From Heterotrichella gracilis (taxonomy: Eukaryota > Sar > Xanthophyceae > Tribonematales > Xanthonemataceae), in the NCBI GenBank assembly GCA_032358255.1, contig JAULBX010025663.1, forward strand, positions 1-57,783: 57,783 nt of DNA. The letters are read 5' to 3'. The notes under the pieces are model-generated. The model ran no database searches. It was not told where the DNA came from and was given only the letters and a program-made list of their open reading frames with translations. How positions within the stretch are numbered: the stretch's first letter is position 1; the number at the start of each line of letters is the position of its first letter. Positions 22,801 through 34,227 of this stretch are shown here, piece after piece. A program made the translations under genes and the position numbers.

Positions 22801-25800
22801 ACGTCAATGCCCCCTTCCACATTTGTGCCGCATTTGGAGGGGTCCAGCCAGGGGCCTAATCCGCACAACAGGCGGGTCCACAGATGTGGCGCATTCGGCA
22901 CCGCTGCCAGGGGGGCCGCGATAATGGCCACCGCCCGCAGGAGGGAGGGGGCGCCGAGGAGGGTGAGAGGGGCGGGGTGCTCTCCCCCCTTGGCAAGGAG
23001 GTATGCTGCATGGGAAGCAAAAAGTTATGAGAAACAGCAAGGTATCAACAGCATCGGTGTTGAACAAGTGCAGCGCTCAACGAAATGAAGGAAACAGAGC
23101 CCCGGCAGAAGCAGAGGTAGTATTGCTTGCACAAACAGTAGTCTACGTTAAGTCATAAAGGGAATTACATACAAAGTTAGGGTTCCAACGAATTTCTGGA
23201 AAGAACTGTGTTCTAGTGATACAATCATGTCGACGGGGATGCACCATGCATGCCGTCCTCCTCCTCCTCCCCGCCCCCTTTTCTCACCGCATAACTCCCC
23301 GGCCTGCGCCACCCCACTCCCCCCCACCCACCTCCCCCCCTTGGCCCTACCCAGGGGGCTTACAGGGCGCTGTGGGGGGTTGGGGGCTGCAGACGCCCCC
23401 CTGGGGGTGGCACCAGTGGGTGTGGGGGCTGCCTTGGCCGCCTGTGGGGGGTGAAGAGGGTGTGGGCGAGGGTGTGGGTGTCAGTGGGGTGGGTGGGTGG
23501 GTGGGGTGAGGTGGTGAGCAGTGGTGTAGGGTTTGCAAGGTGTGGTGTGGCGTGGGCGTGGATAAGGATGGATGGGTCACAAACTTCATTGCATGGTGTG
23601 GGTCATAACCCCTCCCCATTCCATGAATAGTTCCCGGAACTGGCAATGGCGCGCCAAGTTTCAGCTATCAGGCCGCTGGGTGAGGAAGGAGAGGGGTGAC
23701 AGAGGAACTGGCAAGTTTAGCAATCCCCACGCGCCTCCTACAAGTCACCATTCCTGCAACCGCCTCCGCAACCCCCCACCCCACTCCACACCCCACCCGC
23801 AACCCCGCCCCCAACCACACACGCACCACTGCACACATGTGCTCCCCAGCGGCGCACGCCACCCCCCACGCCGCATCCCCCGCCCCCCCTCCACACCCCT
23901 CCAAACTCTGAAGCACAGCCGCTGGGACGGCCGCCCTGTGCGCCTTCGAATACGCGCCCCGCCTTGCCGCCGTCCCCTCTAATGCCGTGTGTAATGCCCC
24001 CCATGCGGCGATGCAGATGGCGAGGGTATCGGTGGGCCAGGCGAGGTTGGGGCCAGGGGGGTGCATTAGGAAGAGGAAGGGGAGGTCGAGGAGTTGGGCG
24101 ATGGTGGTGAGGGTGCGGTTGGCGGCCTTGTCGTCGTCTGTGATATCACAAAAAAACATGTGTTAGCATGGCTAAAAGGTGTTAGAGGGCACAAGGGCAG
24201 CTACAAAACAACCCCGTTTCAAGGTGCTCTTTAAGTCGTTTGGGAGTGATTGAATCCACAAGGAGCAATGCCATGTCAGATCCAGACTAAGAAATTGCGA
24301 GAGCTGACTAATGGTGGTGAGGGCACGATTTGCCACATTGTCGTCCTCTGTGGGGATCCCACAGGAATGTGTAAAATTGACAAAAACGTACACTGACAGA
24401 AGCACAATGACAGAACATGCTGAAGATATTGCAACCCCCCCCCCAAAAAAAATACATTACGACATGACCCCCCCCCAAGTATTTTTGGGGAACTTTTTGG
24501 ACTGATCAAACTCAGAATCGTAACGGTCGGACGACTTGTAACGACTTCGAAACGAACTTTGACGATGTTTGACGAACTTGGATCAGGCATAGACGAGCGT
24601 TACCAACGTCTGATCAGTTTTCGATCAAGTGCAAAATTATTGAAAAAAATATTTTGAGGGGATCATGTCGAAACGTTTTTGCAATACGACTGAAGTCACT
24701 CAAATGGCAGTTGCTTAAGAGGTGAAAACATCCACAATGAACACATAAAAATGCCCTTCACACGATCATATTAAATACATTGATTATTGTCTGATATTCT
24801 CTATAATATATAAATACACTAATATTTATAATGATAATGATAATGAACATACCCTTTTCCAAGTCATCCGCCGCTTCCGAGTTCAAAACCCCGGTTAGGG
24901 CCGAGGCAACCACACACCAAATCTCAAGCAGCGCGCCCCAGTTCAAACCCTTCCCAGACCCTAGGGTATCGCCGGGGCTGGGGGTGGCAGGGTTGCCGGG
25001 TGGTGCGCCTAGGGTTTTGCTAGGGTTTTGGCCCCCTGCTGCGGCGGCTGAGAGGGCTGAGGTCAGGTTGCGGGGAGTGGCTGTGGCTGTGGCTGTGGCT
25101 GTGGCTGGTTTGTTTAGGGTTTCGCTAGGTTTTGGCGGGGTTTGCGTTGGGGTTTGTGAGTATGCCAGCAGCACCATGTGCTCGGCAAGGTGGTGGAAAT
25201 CGGTGAGAGGGGAGGCGCTGGTGTCTGCACGGGGGGGATATATATTTTTGTCCTTCACTTTACTACAAATGCTGGCACATTAGGGTTGATTCCTTGCACA
25301 TTTCTAGGTGCATTGTTCCACCTTGGATGCGCACTGGTATCAAAGCAGTAGTGTTCGTGACGAAAGCAGGCGGAGTAGCCTGTTCTGTGGGAATACAAGA
25401 ACACACCCAAAATCAATGCACATGAGCCCTCAGTGCACATAAACCCACACTAAAAAATAATAATAGGAAGTGTTATTTCTTTCGTTATGTTTTCTCATTT
25501 CCACTCTGCCAGGTTTGGCCTAAGAAGCTTGCCTGTGCACAAATGGTACCAGCAATGGCCGCCAGCATCACGCCGAGTAAGGGTTTAGTTCACATGTAGG
25601 GTTTAGTGGTTGGATTTAGGTTGAATATAGTTAGATGCGTAGCCCACCTGTAACAACCGCCAGCAGGGCAAAGAGGTCCTGCACCCAGCCAGCGTTGTCG
25701 GGGGAGCCGGGAACCCTAGGAGGGTTTTGCAGGGCCTGGCAGCGGGTCAGCAGCAGCGCCAGGGATAGAGCCTGGGACTGCTTGTGGGCCAACTTGGGAT

Positions 25801-28800
25801 TGGCGGTGTCGCGTGGGGACTGGGGTGCGCGTGGAGGGGTGGGGCGGCTGGAGCCCGCCCCCTGGTGGTGGTGGTGGGTGCTGGCGAGGGATGTGGTGGT
25901 GAAGGTGGGGATGGAGCGCATCCCGATCGCCTTGGGCGACTCCCCACCAGCGGCTGCGGTGGGGATGGCTGTGTCATTGTGCGGATCCCCGTTTATTCCT
26001 GCACCAGTGGCAGCCAACCAGGCATGCCCACCACTCCTCACCAGCTCTGAAATCAAACGGGTCACCAAACCCCCACACCCCGGCGCCGCGATCCCCACAT
26101 CCCCATTGGTCCCCACAGCATCCCCAAGGCAGCCCACCATGGCTTGGATGGGGATTAGGCCCGAGGGCGAGGGGTACCAGAAACACAGATGAACGAGCCC
26201 CTGCCAGTACTGTACAGTGCTGGAGAAGGTGAGCTGGTCCGTAAATCCGCCGCGCACCACCGCAGCCACCGGCAGCAGTAGGGTGGGCATGATATCCATC
26301 AGAGTTCCTTGGAGGGACTGTGGCAAGCGGGGACATAGGGAGGGATGAAATGCCATGGGGATGTAAGGAAGACACATTTGGGCGTCAGACCAACACGTAC
26401 TACAGAGAATACGATTATGTTATCAGCCCAGCTGCTTCAGACTTGAAGGTACACCACGCACTCGAGTCTGCCAGTGAGCCAACGGCGCTTCGCCACCTGG
26501 CGCCTCCTGACCCCCATGGCCACCACTGCTGCTGGTGGCCGGTGCTGGTGCTGGTGGGGTGGCGGCGGTGGGGGGGGGCGAGGGGAGCAAGGGCAGGGGC
26601 GCAACGAGGCTTGTGAGGGAGGCGAGGAGGGTGGTGAGGGCGGGTGGGGGGTGACCTCCCCTGCGCTCAAGGAGGATGTCTACCACCCCTTGCACCACCT
26701 GTGGGGTTGAGGCGGTGATTCAGAAAACAGTCCACTTTCTGGCCACTGGGTAGCACCAAAAAAAAAAAAAAAACTACTTGCATTCCAACAAGAAAGCCAG
26801 ATCAGCAATCAGCTGGGTAGCGCAATGCACATTCAGTATGTAGGCCTAAAGAGTCTAGGCATGTGTTAAGGCTAGACCCATGCACCCTAACCCCTAAATA
26901 GCACGCTACTACAGGTACTGACGCGACCTGTAGTAGGCGTCACGACCCCTTTGCCCGTGGGGCAGGGCTGTTACCCTTATTTGGGATTGGGCGTATTGAG
27001 AACTAATGTAGGGGACGGTGCCTCTTAATAATATTAAAACATGAGTTACGGAAATGAGCAGTAGATACTTTTATAGACACGCAAGGTTTCTGGATTCATT
27101 AGTGCCTATTTGTCATGGGTATCCTTGTCCCCACTTTGGATGAAGTAAGAGCTGATGCCATGAATTATTTGACTTCATACAATACTTCCCCTTTGTATGT
27201 ACCCCGCCCACACTCACCTTGACCAGTTGTTCCAGTTGTGGTGGCCGCCTGCTCCTTGTTGTCCCCTCGTATTGCGCCTCTCCCGAGGTGCTCCTCGCCA
27301 TGATGCTGGAGTAGGCCTCGGGGTCGCCTGGAAGAACAGTAATACTATCAATTGATTATTATTTAAAAACGCTAAAAAATGTGGTTTATATTTGACGTTG
27401 ACGCTACCCAGGTGGGCCTGGCCATGAATGTTGGAGTAGACCACGGGGAACAAATGGCAATTCAATAATAGTACTAATAAAACATAAACGAAATAACATA
27501 AATGAACTTAGGCAAGTTTTACCCTGGTGTGGGCCTGCCAGTGGTCTCCTTATCTGCCAGTGCCCTAAACCCCTAAACCCTACCTCCACCTGCCAGAGTC
27601 CTAAACCCTAAACCCTAAACACTACACCCACCTGCCAGTGCCCTGAGAACTGGTTCGCAGTATGCCACCATGACAGGGGGGGAGTTCCGCGTTGTGGAAG
27701 GGGTGGGACCGGGGGGACGGTGAGGCCAAGTGGAATGATTACAAATGGTACACAAAGGTCGGGATATAACTATCCCACGCTCCATGGGCATGGGTGACTC
27801 CTATGAAACCCTGAACTGAAACTAAACCCTAAAACCCACCTGCCAGTGCCCTCAGCACGGGTTCGCAGTACGCCACCATGACAGGGGGGGAGCATCGCGA
27901 TGCGGGAGGGGAGGAGGTGGAGGGTGATGTGGACGGGGGTGGCGATGCCATGTGGAGCAAGAAGGCCAGCCAGGTGCGTTGCGCATACTGCAACAAGAAT
28001 TGGGCATTCATTGGTTAGGGTTGAGGGGGTTTGCCACCGTGACAGGGGGACGAGAGCGGGATGTGGGAGGGGAGGAGGTGGAGGGTGACGTAAATTTGGG
28101 TGGAGAGGCCACGTGGGTCTAGGGTTATGTTTTAGCAGCAGCAGGGTTTAGGGTTTTGGGGTTAGGGTTTTGCTCACCGGCGCCAGGGTGCGTATGTTGA
28201 CCAGGCCATTGACCAGGGGTTTGAGCAGCAGGGTTAGGGTTTGTGCTTTAGGGTTTAGGGTTTTTGTCAACGGCGCCAGGGTGCGTATGTTGACCAGGCC
28301 ATTCACCAGGGGCTTGAGCATCAGCTTGCGCTTTTGAGCCAAAACGGTGTGGGGTTACCTTTTTTAGGGTTTATAGTATTTCTCGACGGCACAGAGCAGC
28401 AGGGTTTAGGGTTATACTTTAGGGTATTTGCATACCGGCGCCAGGGTGCGTATGTTGACCAGGCCATTGACCAGGGGTTTGAGCAGCAGCTTGCGTTTTT
28501 GAGCCAAAACGGTGCGGGGTTCACGTTTTTAGGGTGTAGGGTACTTCTCCCCGGCACAGAGTAGCAGGGTTTAGGGTTTAGGGTTTATGTTAGGGTTTCG
28601 CTCACCGGCGCCAGGGTGCGTATGTTGACCAGGCCGTTGACCAGGGGTTTGAGCATCAGCTTGCGTTTCTGAGCCAGGATTGAGGGAGACAGTGATGTGA
28701 AAAGAGCGGTCCATGCCGCGAATGCTTCCTCGGACACTAGGGGGTGGCGCGTGTGGACGAGGGCGGGGGTGAGGAGCTGCATGGGAGGTCAGCCGTGAAG

Positions 28801-31800
28801 TACATCTTTAGATGCATGAATGCAGGGGATTAGCGCGAAGGGGGTGAGCTTGTGTGCCAAAACGAGGGCCAATACATTTATGAAGCGGGGGTCCCTGCCC
28901 TGGATGCATCCGCACACATTAAGGAGAAGTTGTGTGGGCCACATGGACCAGGGCGGAGGAGGGGGGAGGGAGAGGTCTTGCCCGCATGCTGCGCAACTCA
29001 AAATGCCTTTGAGTACATTCAACCAGTTGGCACTGGGCGTCGGAACAGTTGCCGCCGGACGATGATGCTTCACCTCATCAAAATCATCATCTGTTTTATT
29101 ACGGCTGCATATGGCTCCCCCTACCTTGAGCATTTGCTGACCCACCCCTTTGCTGGCCACAAATTCGTCCCCCAGCATTTTCACGTACACCCCCCACGCC
29201 ATTAATGCCCCCCCAGCCTCCTGCACCCTTGCTTCCTCCTCCCTCCCGGGGGGAGTCCGGGCGGCAGGGCTAGGGTTTCCGGTGCTGGGGCTAGGGTTTT
29301 CCGTCCCCGAGATGATCTCCAGCATGCTTGCCATTTGGTGGATGAGGCCCTGTGGGGGGCAGGGGGCATAAATGTCTGAATTATGTTCCTAGGGTTTGGC
29401 TTAGGGTTCAGGGTGTCATCCACGATCCTGGGTGAAAGGTACACAATTGGATTACCCTTGTGAGTTTTCATGGTCTGGTGGGTGTATTTCTTGGGGCATG
29501 GCTTAGGTGACGATACACCTGATGCACCCAACAATCTACTCCCTTGCTTCTCATGACCACTCGCATTCCAACCATACAGCAATATATTCCTTATATCCCT
29601 CTTTTCAATATTCCATTTATCTTATATTTATTGTCTGCTGTCTATTGCCTGCTAGCTGTACTTTGACTCTGTATCATAGCAGAAACCGCCTCATTGCAAG
29701 CCATAAAACCCGCCCACCTTTTTCAGCGCCGTGTTGAGCTCCATTGCCCTGGCTTGAGGCAAGGGGTAGGGCACCGCAGGGCCCATGGCCGCGTCTCGTG
29801 CCGCTGCGCGCAGGCGCAGGTGCGACACGTGGAGGGCCACGGCGCGTTGGGGGTCCTTGGGGGCCTGCGCGGAGAAGGCGTGGCCTTGATTATATTTAAC
29901 TAGTGTATAGCTGGGTTTGTAGCCTGGAATTCCACTTTTATTAGTCCAAAACATCGAATGGTGGGCGGTGTATTTTGTTGAAAACGATGCCATGCAGGGT
30001 GCGAAAGTACGGGTGCGACACATTGTGGGGGGACAACTCCCAATGCATGACCACGATCCGAACCCGCCCCCACCCCGTTTTCACCCACCGTATCCTCTCC
30101 CCCTTAAGGTGGCACCGCTAGCATGAGGCCCCACACTGCAGGCAGCCACTCGCCACACACGCCACCACCACCACCACCACCACCACCACCACCACCACCA
30201 TCGCACAATCCACACCACCACCACCTTGCCACCTCCCCTCCCCATTTCCCCCACCGTGTCCTCCCCCCCTTTTGGTGGCACCGCTAGCATGAGGCCCCAC
30301 ACTGCAGGCAGCCAATCGCCACACAGCGCGCGCATGGCGCCAGGCAGCGCAGACTGCACATGGGGGTTTAAGGTTAACAATTACGGGCTTAGGGTTTAGG
30401 GTTAGAGTCAGGCAGAAGTGCACATCGGGATAAGGGGTAGGGTTTAGGGTTTCGAGTCAGGCAGCCACTCGCCACACAGCACGCGCATGGGGCCGAGCAG
30501 CGCAGACTGCATATCGGGGAATTGCAATTAGGGTTTAGAAATAAGGGTTTAGGGTTTAGAGCCAGGCACCCAGCACGCGCAGAGGGGGTGGGGTTGGGCA
30601 GATTGCACATAGGGGGGTTAGAGTTAAGGGTTCAGGGTTTAGGTTTCATAACCAGGCACTCGCCACACAGCACGCATGGGGTTGGGCAGCGCAGACTGCA
30701 CATGGGGGTCAGGGTTTGGGGTTCAGAATTAAGGGTTTAAGATGAAGGGTCGGGCAGCGCAGACTGCACATGGGAGGGGTACAGGGGTTCATTGCTTGGC
30801 TGTACCATGTGTTGGTGTGCCACAGCCACATCCTGTCAGCATTCCCATTGAAAACAGCAATTCCACACAAATGGGACTCCTCACCTGCATGGTGCTCAGC
30901 AGCTCCAGGGCTGGACCCACGCACGTCACGCTCTCTCACCGGTTCACACCAAAACCCTCGCCGGGGCTCCACCCAAACCCCACACCCTCGCCAAGGGTTT
31001 TCACCCAAACCCTCCTCACCTGCATCGTACTCAGCAGCTCCAGCGGCAACCCCACATAAGTCACACACAAACCCTTGGTATGGTTCACAACCCCACCCCT
31101 TGGGAAGGATTGACAGTAAAACCCCTCGTTAGGGTTTCCCTCACCTGCATTGTACTCAGCAGCTCCAGCGCCAGACCCACATACTTCACACTCTCTCACC
31201 GGTTCAAACGCAAACCCTACCAAGGGTTTCCCCAAAAACCCTCCTCACCTGCATGGTACTCAGCAACTCCAGCGCCAGCCCCACACACGTCACGCTCTCC
31301 CACCGATTCACCACACGAAGCGCGGGCAAAAGCGCAGCCAGCGCCACACGCAACCCCCCACCGCCACCACCGCCATCACCGCCGCCACCACCGCCACCAC
31401 CACCACCGGCGTCAGGAGAAGCCAGGAGGTGGAGTTGGGGTCGGCAGTGCTTGAGCATGATGAGGGCCAGGCGCGCGGTTTTGGGGCGGGGGGTGGCGGC
31501 CAGGGTGGAAAAGAGGGATTTGATGAGCAGGTAATGGGCGGTGGCTGCAGGTGAACAAGTGGAGGAAAGAGGATGTTAGTATGATGGAAACCTTCTGTTT
31601 GGCGTGAATGCCCTTGCGCAGGGTTTTACATATGGGGTGGCGGCTAGGGTGGAGGAGAGGGATTTGATGAGCAGGTAATGCGCGGTGGCTGCAGTTAAAA
31701 AGGGAGGAAAGTAGGTTGTTAGGATGAATTTTTTGTGAATTTCATTGCACAATATTTGACACATGATTAGGGCGAGGCGCGCGGTTTTGGGGCGGGAGGT

Positions 31801-33685
31801 GGCGGCCAGGGTAGAAAAGAGGGATTTGATGAGCAGGTAATGGGCGGTGGCTGCGGTATAAAGGGGAGAGAATATCAGTATGATGGTTGTGAAAAGCATT
31901 TTTGCTCATCTGGCGGCATTGCCGGAATGCATTCGATTGGAACTGTGACTGCAATTGTGAAATACCCTTGCATAGGTTTGGGTCTGGGGGTGGAGGCCAG
32001 GGTGAAAAAGAGGGATTTGAAAGCAGGTAATGGGCGGGGGCTGTGGGACAAGGGGGGAGCAGGGTGTTTGGTACGGGTTTGTACAAAATCATAGGGTGTG
32101 GTGCACTGTTGCCAACCTTCGCGTGGGGTTTTCAAGTTGCGAGAAAAGGCACGTGCTGAGGACATATTAATGTATGTGAAGTTCACATTGTGAACCTTGT
32201 GTGGAAGTAGGCTTAGGTCTGTAACTGTGCGCATGCATATGTGTGTACTGTCAAGTGCATGTGCATGTAATCGATGCCATGTAATCAATGCCATGAAATC
32301 GATGCCATGTCATCGATGCCATGCCATTGGTGTACCATCTCCTCCCCGTTTCCCCCCACCTGACACCCCCTCCTTGAACCTCTCCGCCTGCGCCACCCAT
32401 ATCCCCACACGCAGCGCGCACTCACCCCTGCGCACACCAGGAATTACCATCAGGGACTGGAAAAAACGAGGTTTCCTTTTTGAAATTTCCGCTACACCCG
32501 CACAGACCCAATCACCCGGGACAATGGTTATTCAAATTCAGGGGGGCAATGTCAGCCCCGTACCACAATAGCCTTGAAACGTATCTGGCTGTACTGCTTG
32601 TAAAGCGGTTCAAGTAGGGTTTTTAGTTTAGGGTTTTCGTCACTCACAGGCCCTCCTGAGTGCCTGCTGTATCCTGTGCCAGCACTGCTGTTTAGGGTTT
32701 TAGGGTTTAGGGTTTTCGTCACCCACAGCCCCTCGTGGGCGCCTGCTGCATCCTGTACCAGCACTGTTGTTTAGGGTTCAGGGTTTAGGGTCTTCATCAC
32801 TCACAGCCCCTCGTGAGTGCTTGCAGTGTCCTGCGCCAGCAGCACCACTGCTGCTTAGGGTTTAGGGTTTAGGGTTTAGGGTTTTATTCACTCACAGGCC
32901 CTCGTGCGTGCTTGCCGTGTCCTGTGCCAACAGCATCACTGCGGCATCGGGGTCCTTCCCCAGGGCTGATCTGATCTGATCCTCCTTGCCAGAGTCATCC
33001 AAGTCATTGCCCTGCAAACAGCAGTTGGTTATTTGGCTTCCATTTGAGTCTATATGTTTTTTCTTTTCTTTTCTGGTTTATTCAATGCTGCAGTGGTGCA
33101 GTGCGAGGCCGGCACACTAAACCCTATTCGTAAACCCTAGGGTCCTCCCCTTTGGGCGGAGCTGATGTGGTCCCCCTTGCCAGAGTCATCCAAGGTCATT
33201 GTCCTACAAACAGCAACGTTTTTATTCCTTTTACTTTTTATAATGTAGTAGTGGTGTAGTATGACACGGGCACACATGATTCTCCAATCTCTGCCCTCCC
33301 CAAACACGGTGCAGAGTAGAGTTTAAAAAAGAAAAAGTTTGAGGTGTAGTGTGCTCCCTTACCTCAATGTTCTGCAGCCACACCATGTACATCTGGGTTT
33401 AGGGTTTAGGGTTTAGGATTTAGGATTTAGGACCCCCTCCCTCACCTCGATGCACTGCAGCCACATGGTGTCCAGCTGGGTTTAGGGTTAATATTTTAGG
33501 GTTTAGAATTTAGGGTTTGGGGTCCCCCTCACCTCGATACTCTGCAGCCACACCATGTACAGCTGGCACCGCTTCTCCTCCGTTTGCGGCAAGGTGACAC
33601 TCCCCCCTTGCTCAACAAAGGGGGGGAATTTCAACACATCAAACAGGGAGGGACCCGTGTTTGTGCCCCCCGCCTGGAGGGCCAT
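16825..33685 (-). CDS. RIF1: RIF1-like protein (Rif1 N-terminal HEAT-repeat family)
   Basis: Twenty-two exons: 33685-33533, 33011-32896, 32427-32360, 31544-31249, 30353-30225, 29864-29718, 29349-29125, 28776-28606, 27987-27840, 27327-27218, 26698-26453, 26317-25648, 25224-24853, 24137-23742, 23005-22470, 22043-21938, 21658-21531, 21100-19621, 19366-18695, 18370-17765, 17407-17265, 16917-16825. Phases close to about 2336 aa (human RIF1 is about 2470). RIF1 controls replication timing, double-strand-break repair choice and telomere length. Residues 1-1260 are helical and HEAT-like. ILAQKRKLMLKPLVNGLVNI (about 412-431) matches the RIF1 block for SAKRLKLLMQPLSSIHVR. Near 1305-1355, DYVVISNTP, LMTDRQREVAERQ and VLDASQTQDSF appear in the same order as in vertebrate RIF1. 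Residues 1355-2250 are low complexity (acidic, Pro, Asn-Ser and Ala-Asp-Val repeats). No PP1-docking motif was recognised. The exon 14/15 junction and the exon 11 end are least certain. Confidence 0.85.
17068..17098 (-). repeat. Acceptor-side copy of RIF1 exon 22
   Basis: A GCAG acceptor plus GAGCGCTCCCAGCGCCGCGC recurs about 180 bp upstream of the working last exon (16917), followed by CTCGTGCTACTCACAGG against CTCATGCTACTCACTGG. Confidence 0.8.
19033..19075. repeat. GGT/ACC microsatellite coding for poly-proline
   Basis: A (GGT)n tract inside RIF1 exon 19 encodes a run of about 13 prolines on the minus strand. Nearby (about 19180-19250) an Asn-Ser-Ala-His-Leu repeat is built from GAATTC-containing units. 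Confidence 0.85.
21272..21385 (-). repeat. Copies of RIF1 exon 17 end and exon 18 start
   Basis: About 21337-21382 copies the end of exon 17 (TDRQREVAERQK, here frameshifted) with a GTGGGC donor. About 21272-21305 copies the start of exon 18 (GVTTYTVL-like GVTIYTAL) after a CCAG acceptor. So intron 17 holds a degenerate donor-side copy and a degenerate acceptor-side copy back to back. Confidence 0.75.
21665..21775 (-). repeat. Homopolymer-expanded acceptor copies of RIF1 exon 17
   Basis: The working acceptor reads GCGTGCAG then GGACCAAAAAGG. Two upstream copies read GCGTGCAGGGGCCCAAAA.. with a run of about 20 A (T on plus strand, about 21675-21695) and GCGTGCAGGGGCCCAACAAC followed by A/T-rich sequence. 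The AAAAA of the exon has apparently expanded in the copies. Confidence 0.7.
24295..24352 (-). repeat. Acceptor-side copy of RIF1 exon 14
   Basis: A CACAG acceptor followed by AGGACGACAATGTGGCAAAT and a Thr-Leu-rich continuation (ALTTISQL) copies the start of exon 14 (DDDKAANRTLTTIAQL), about 215 bp upstream of the working acceptor. Confidence 0.8.
26906..26936. repeat. Perfect 11-bp inverted repeat
   Basis: CTACTACAGGT (26906-26916) and ACCTGTAGTAG (26926-26936) form a perfect stem with a 9-base loop in RIF1 intron 10. It may be a small foldback remnant. Confidence 0.6.
27410..27450 (-). repeat. Acceptor-side copy of RIF1 exon 10
   Basis: A segment with the pattern of the exon 10 start (GGCCT..TCCAGCATCATGGC, here CGTGGTCTACTCCAACATTCATGGCC) lies about 100 bp upstream of the working exon at 27327. 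Confidence 0.65.
27540..27700 (-). repeat. Donor-side copies of RIF1 exon 9
   Basis: About 27630-27690 repeats the exon 9 end (CCTGTCATGGTGGCATACTG.. ending CACTGGCAG) with a GTGGGT-type donor. Two shorter stubs of the last bases lie at about 27583 and 27545. CCCTAAACCCTAAACCC tracts separate them. Confidence 0.8.
28180..28508 (-). repeat. Three donor-side copies of RIF1 exon 8
   Basis: Copies ending near 28186, 28273 and 28443 repeat the exon 8 end (KLMLKPLVNGLVNIRTLAP). Donors are GTGAGC for the first and GTATGC for the third; the middle copy has lost its donor (TTGAC). TTTAGGG tracts separate the copies. The working exon ends at 28606. Confidence 0.9.
30105..30775 (-). repeat. Edge copies around RIF1 exon 5
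   Basis: Upstream of exon 5 (30353-30225) at least four acceptor-side copies carry a GCAG acceptor and TCTGCGCTGCCC-like starts, near 30508, 30600, 30700 and 30770. Downstream, about 30105-30160 copies the exon body (WLPAVWGLMLAVPP). Telomere-type tracts separate the units. Confidence 0.8.
30162..30201. repeat. CCA/TGG microsatellite
   Basis: A (CCA)n run of about 13 units lies just past the exon 5 donor in RIF1 intron 5. Confidence 0.95.
30886..31205 (-). repeat. Three donor-side copies of RIF1 exon 4
   Basis: The exon 4 end VTCVGLALELLSTMQ recurs three times, ending near 31146, 31020 and 30888. The variants are VKYVGLALELLSTMQ, VTYVGLPLELLSTMQ and VTCVGPALELLSTMQ, each followed by GTGAGG. 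Most base differences are synonymous. Confidence 0.92.
31640..32050 (-). repeat. Three acceptor-side copies of RIF1 exon 4
   Basis: The start of exon 4 (ATAHYLLIKSLFSTLAA) recurs near 31690, 31850 and 32040, upstream of the working acceptor at 31545-31546. The 31690 copy keeps CTGCAG; the others keep parts of it. The 31850 copy also retains PKTARLALIM. Confidence 0.9.
32636..32850 (-). repeat. Three donor-side copies of RIF1 exon 2
   Basis: The exon 2 end AVMLLAQDTASTHEGL recurs three times, each preceded by TTTAGGG-type tracts and followed by GTGAGTGA or GTGGGTGA donors. The working end is at 32896. A decayed acceptor-side copy of the same exon lies at about 33160-33205. Confidence 0.9.
33361..33480 (-). 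repeat. Two donor-side copies of RIF1 exon 1
   Basis: Copies at 33363-33397 and 33446-33480 repeat the exon 1 end. QLYMVWLQSIE appears as QMYMVWLQNIE and QLDTMWLQCIE, followed by GTAAGG and GTGAGG. TTTAGGG tracts separate them. Confidence 0.9.
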
Positions 33686-33780
33686 GGTGCAGTACAATAA
33701 CCCTTAGGTTAGGGTACTATCCGGCTTCCTGCATCAGCACACAACAGATCAGGGTGGGGATACAATCCAAGGGGGAATGC

Positions 33781-33830
33781 AAGGATATCAGGAACAGGGA
33801 GGGACCCCTGCCTGGAGGGCCATGGTGCAG
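33781..33830 (-). repeat. Copy of the RIF1 start-codon region
   Basis: The sequence around the RIF1 ATG (CTGCACCATGGCCCTCCAGGC) recurs about 140 bp upstream together with part of the codons that follow, giving a second in-context ATG near 33824. Confidence 0.75.
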
Positions 33831-34179
33831 AGTTGACACCCTAGGCCAGGGTGCTTTATGGTACATTGTTTCATACCCTAAGGTAGGGTTTTGTCAGGCT
33901 CGCCTCCATCAGCGCACCACAAATGAATGTGAGGGTATCACCCAGCTAGGTTTAGGGTTTAGGGAAGTTTTTACCACCACCAAACAGGCAGCAGCAAAGT
34001 CAGGTGGTAGCTGAAGTGCACCGACTTCAGCTCCCTGACCGAAGCAGTCCAGCCATGACGATGTATGTGGGGGGCAGAGAAGTGCAGGCAGGGGGGCTCA
34101 AAAAGACACAAGACCTAGCTGGGGTTGGGTCACCCTGCACTTGTGTGCTGCCAGGTTAGTAACCTATTGGGCCTTGGTA

Positions 34180-34194
34180 TATGCATGCATATGC
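34180..34194. repeat. Palindrome TATGCATGCATATGC, one of four
   Basis: The same 15-mer occurs at 4341-4355, 10472-10486, 10511-10525 and here. All sites are non-coding, three of them near gene 5' flanks. Confidence 0.6.
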
Positions 34195-34227
34195 TTCCTG
34201 AAGAGGCATCCTGGTGCTTCCACACAG

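Larger units (their letters stand above)
33686..34227. other. RIF1 5' flank
   Basis: Contains the duplicated start-codon region and scattered CCCTAA motifs. A plus-strand ATG segment near 34055-34152 ends in a CAGGTTAGT donor-like site and may be a first exon for the orphan exons at 34228, but the phases do not fit the better frame. Confidence 0.3.

Noticed and set aside
28181-28508. RIF1 exon 8 copies as extra HEAT repeats in the protein
   Set aside because: The copies have no acceptor sites and one lacks a donor, so they cannot be separate coding exons as they stand.
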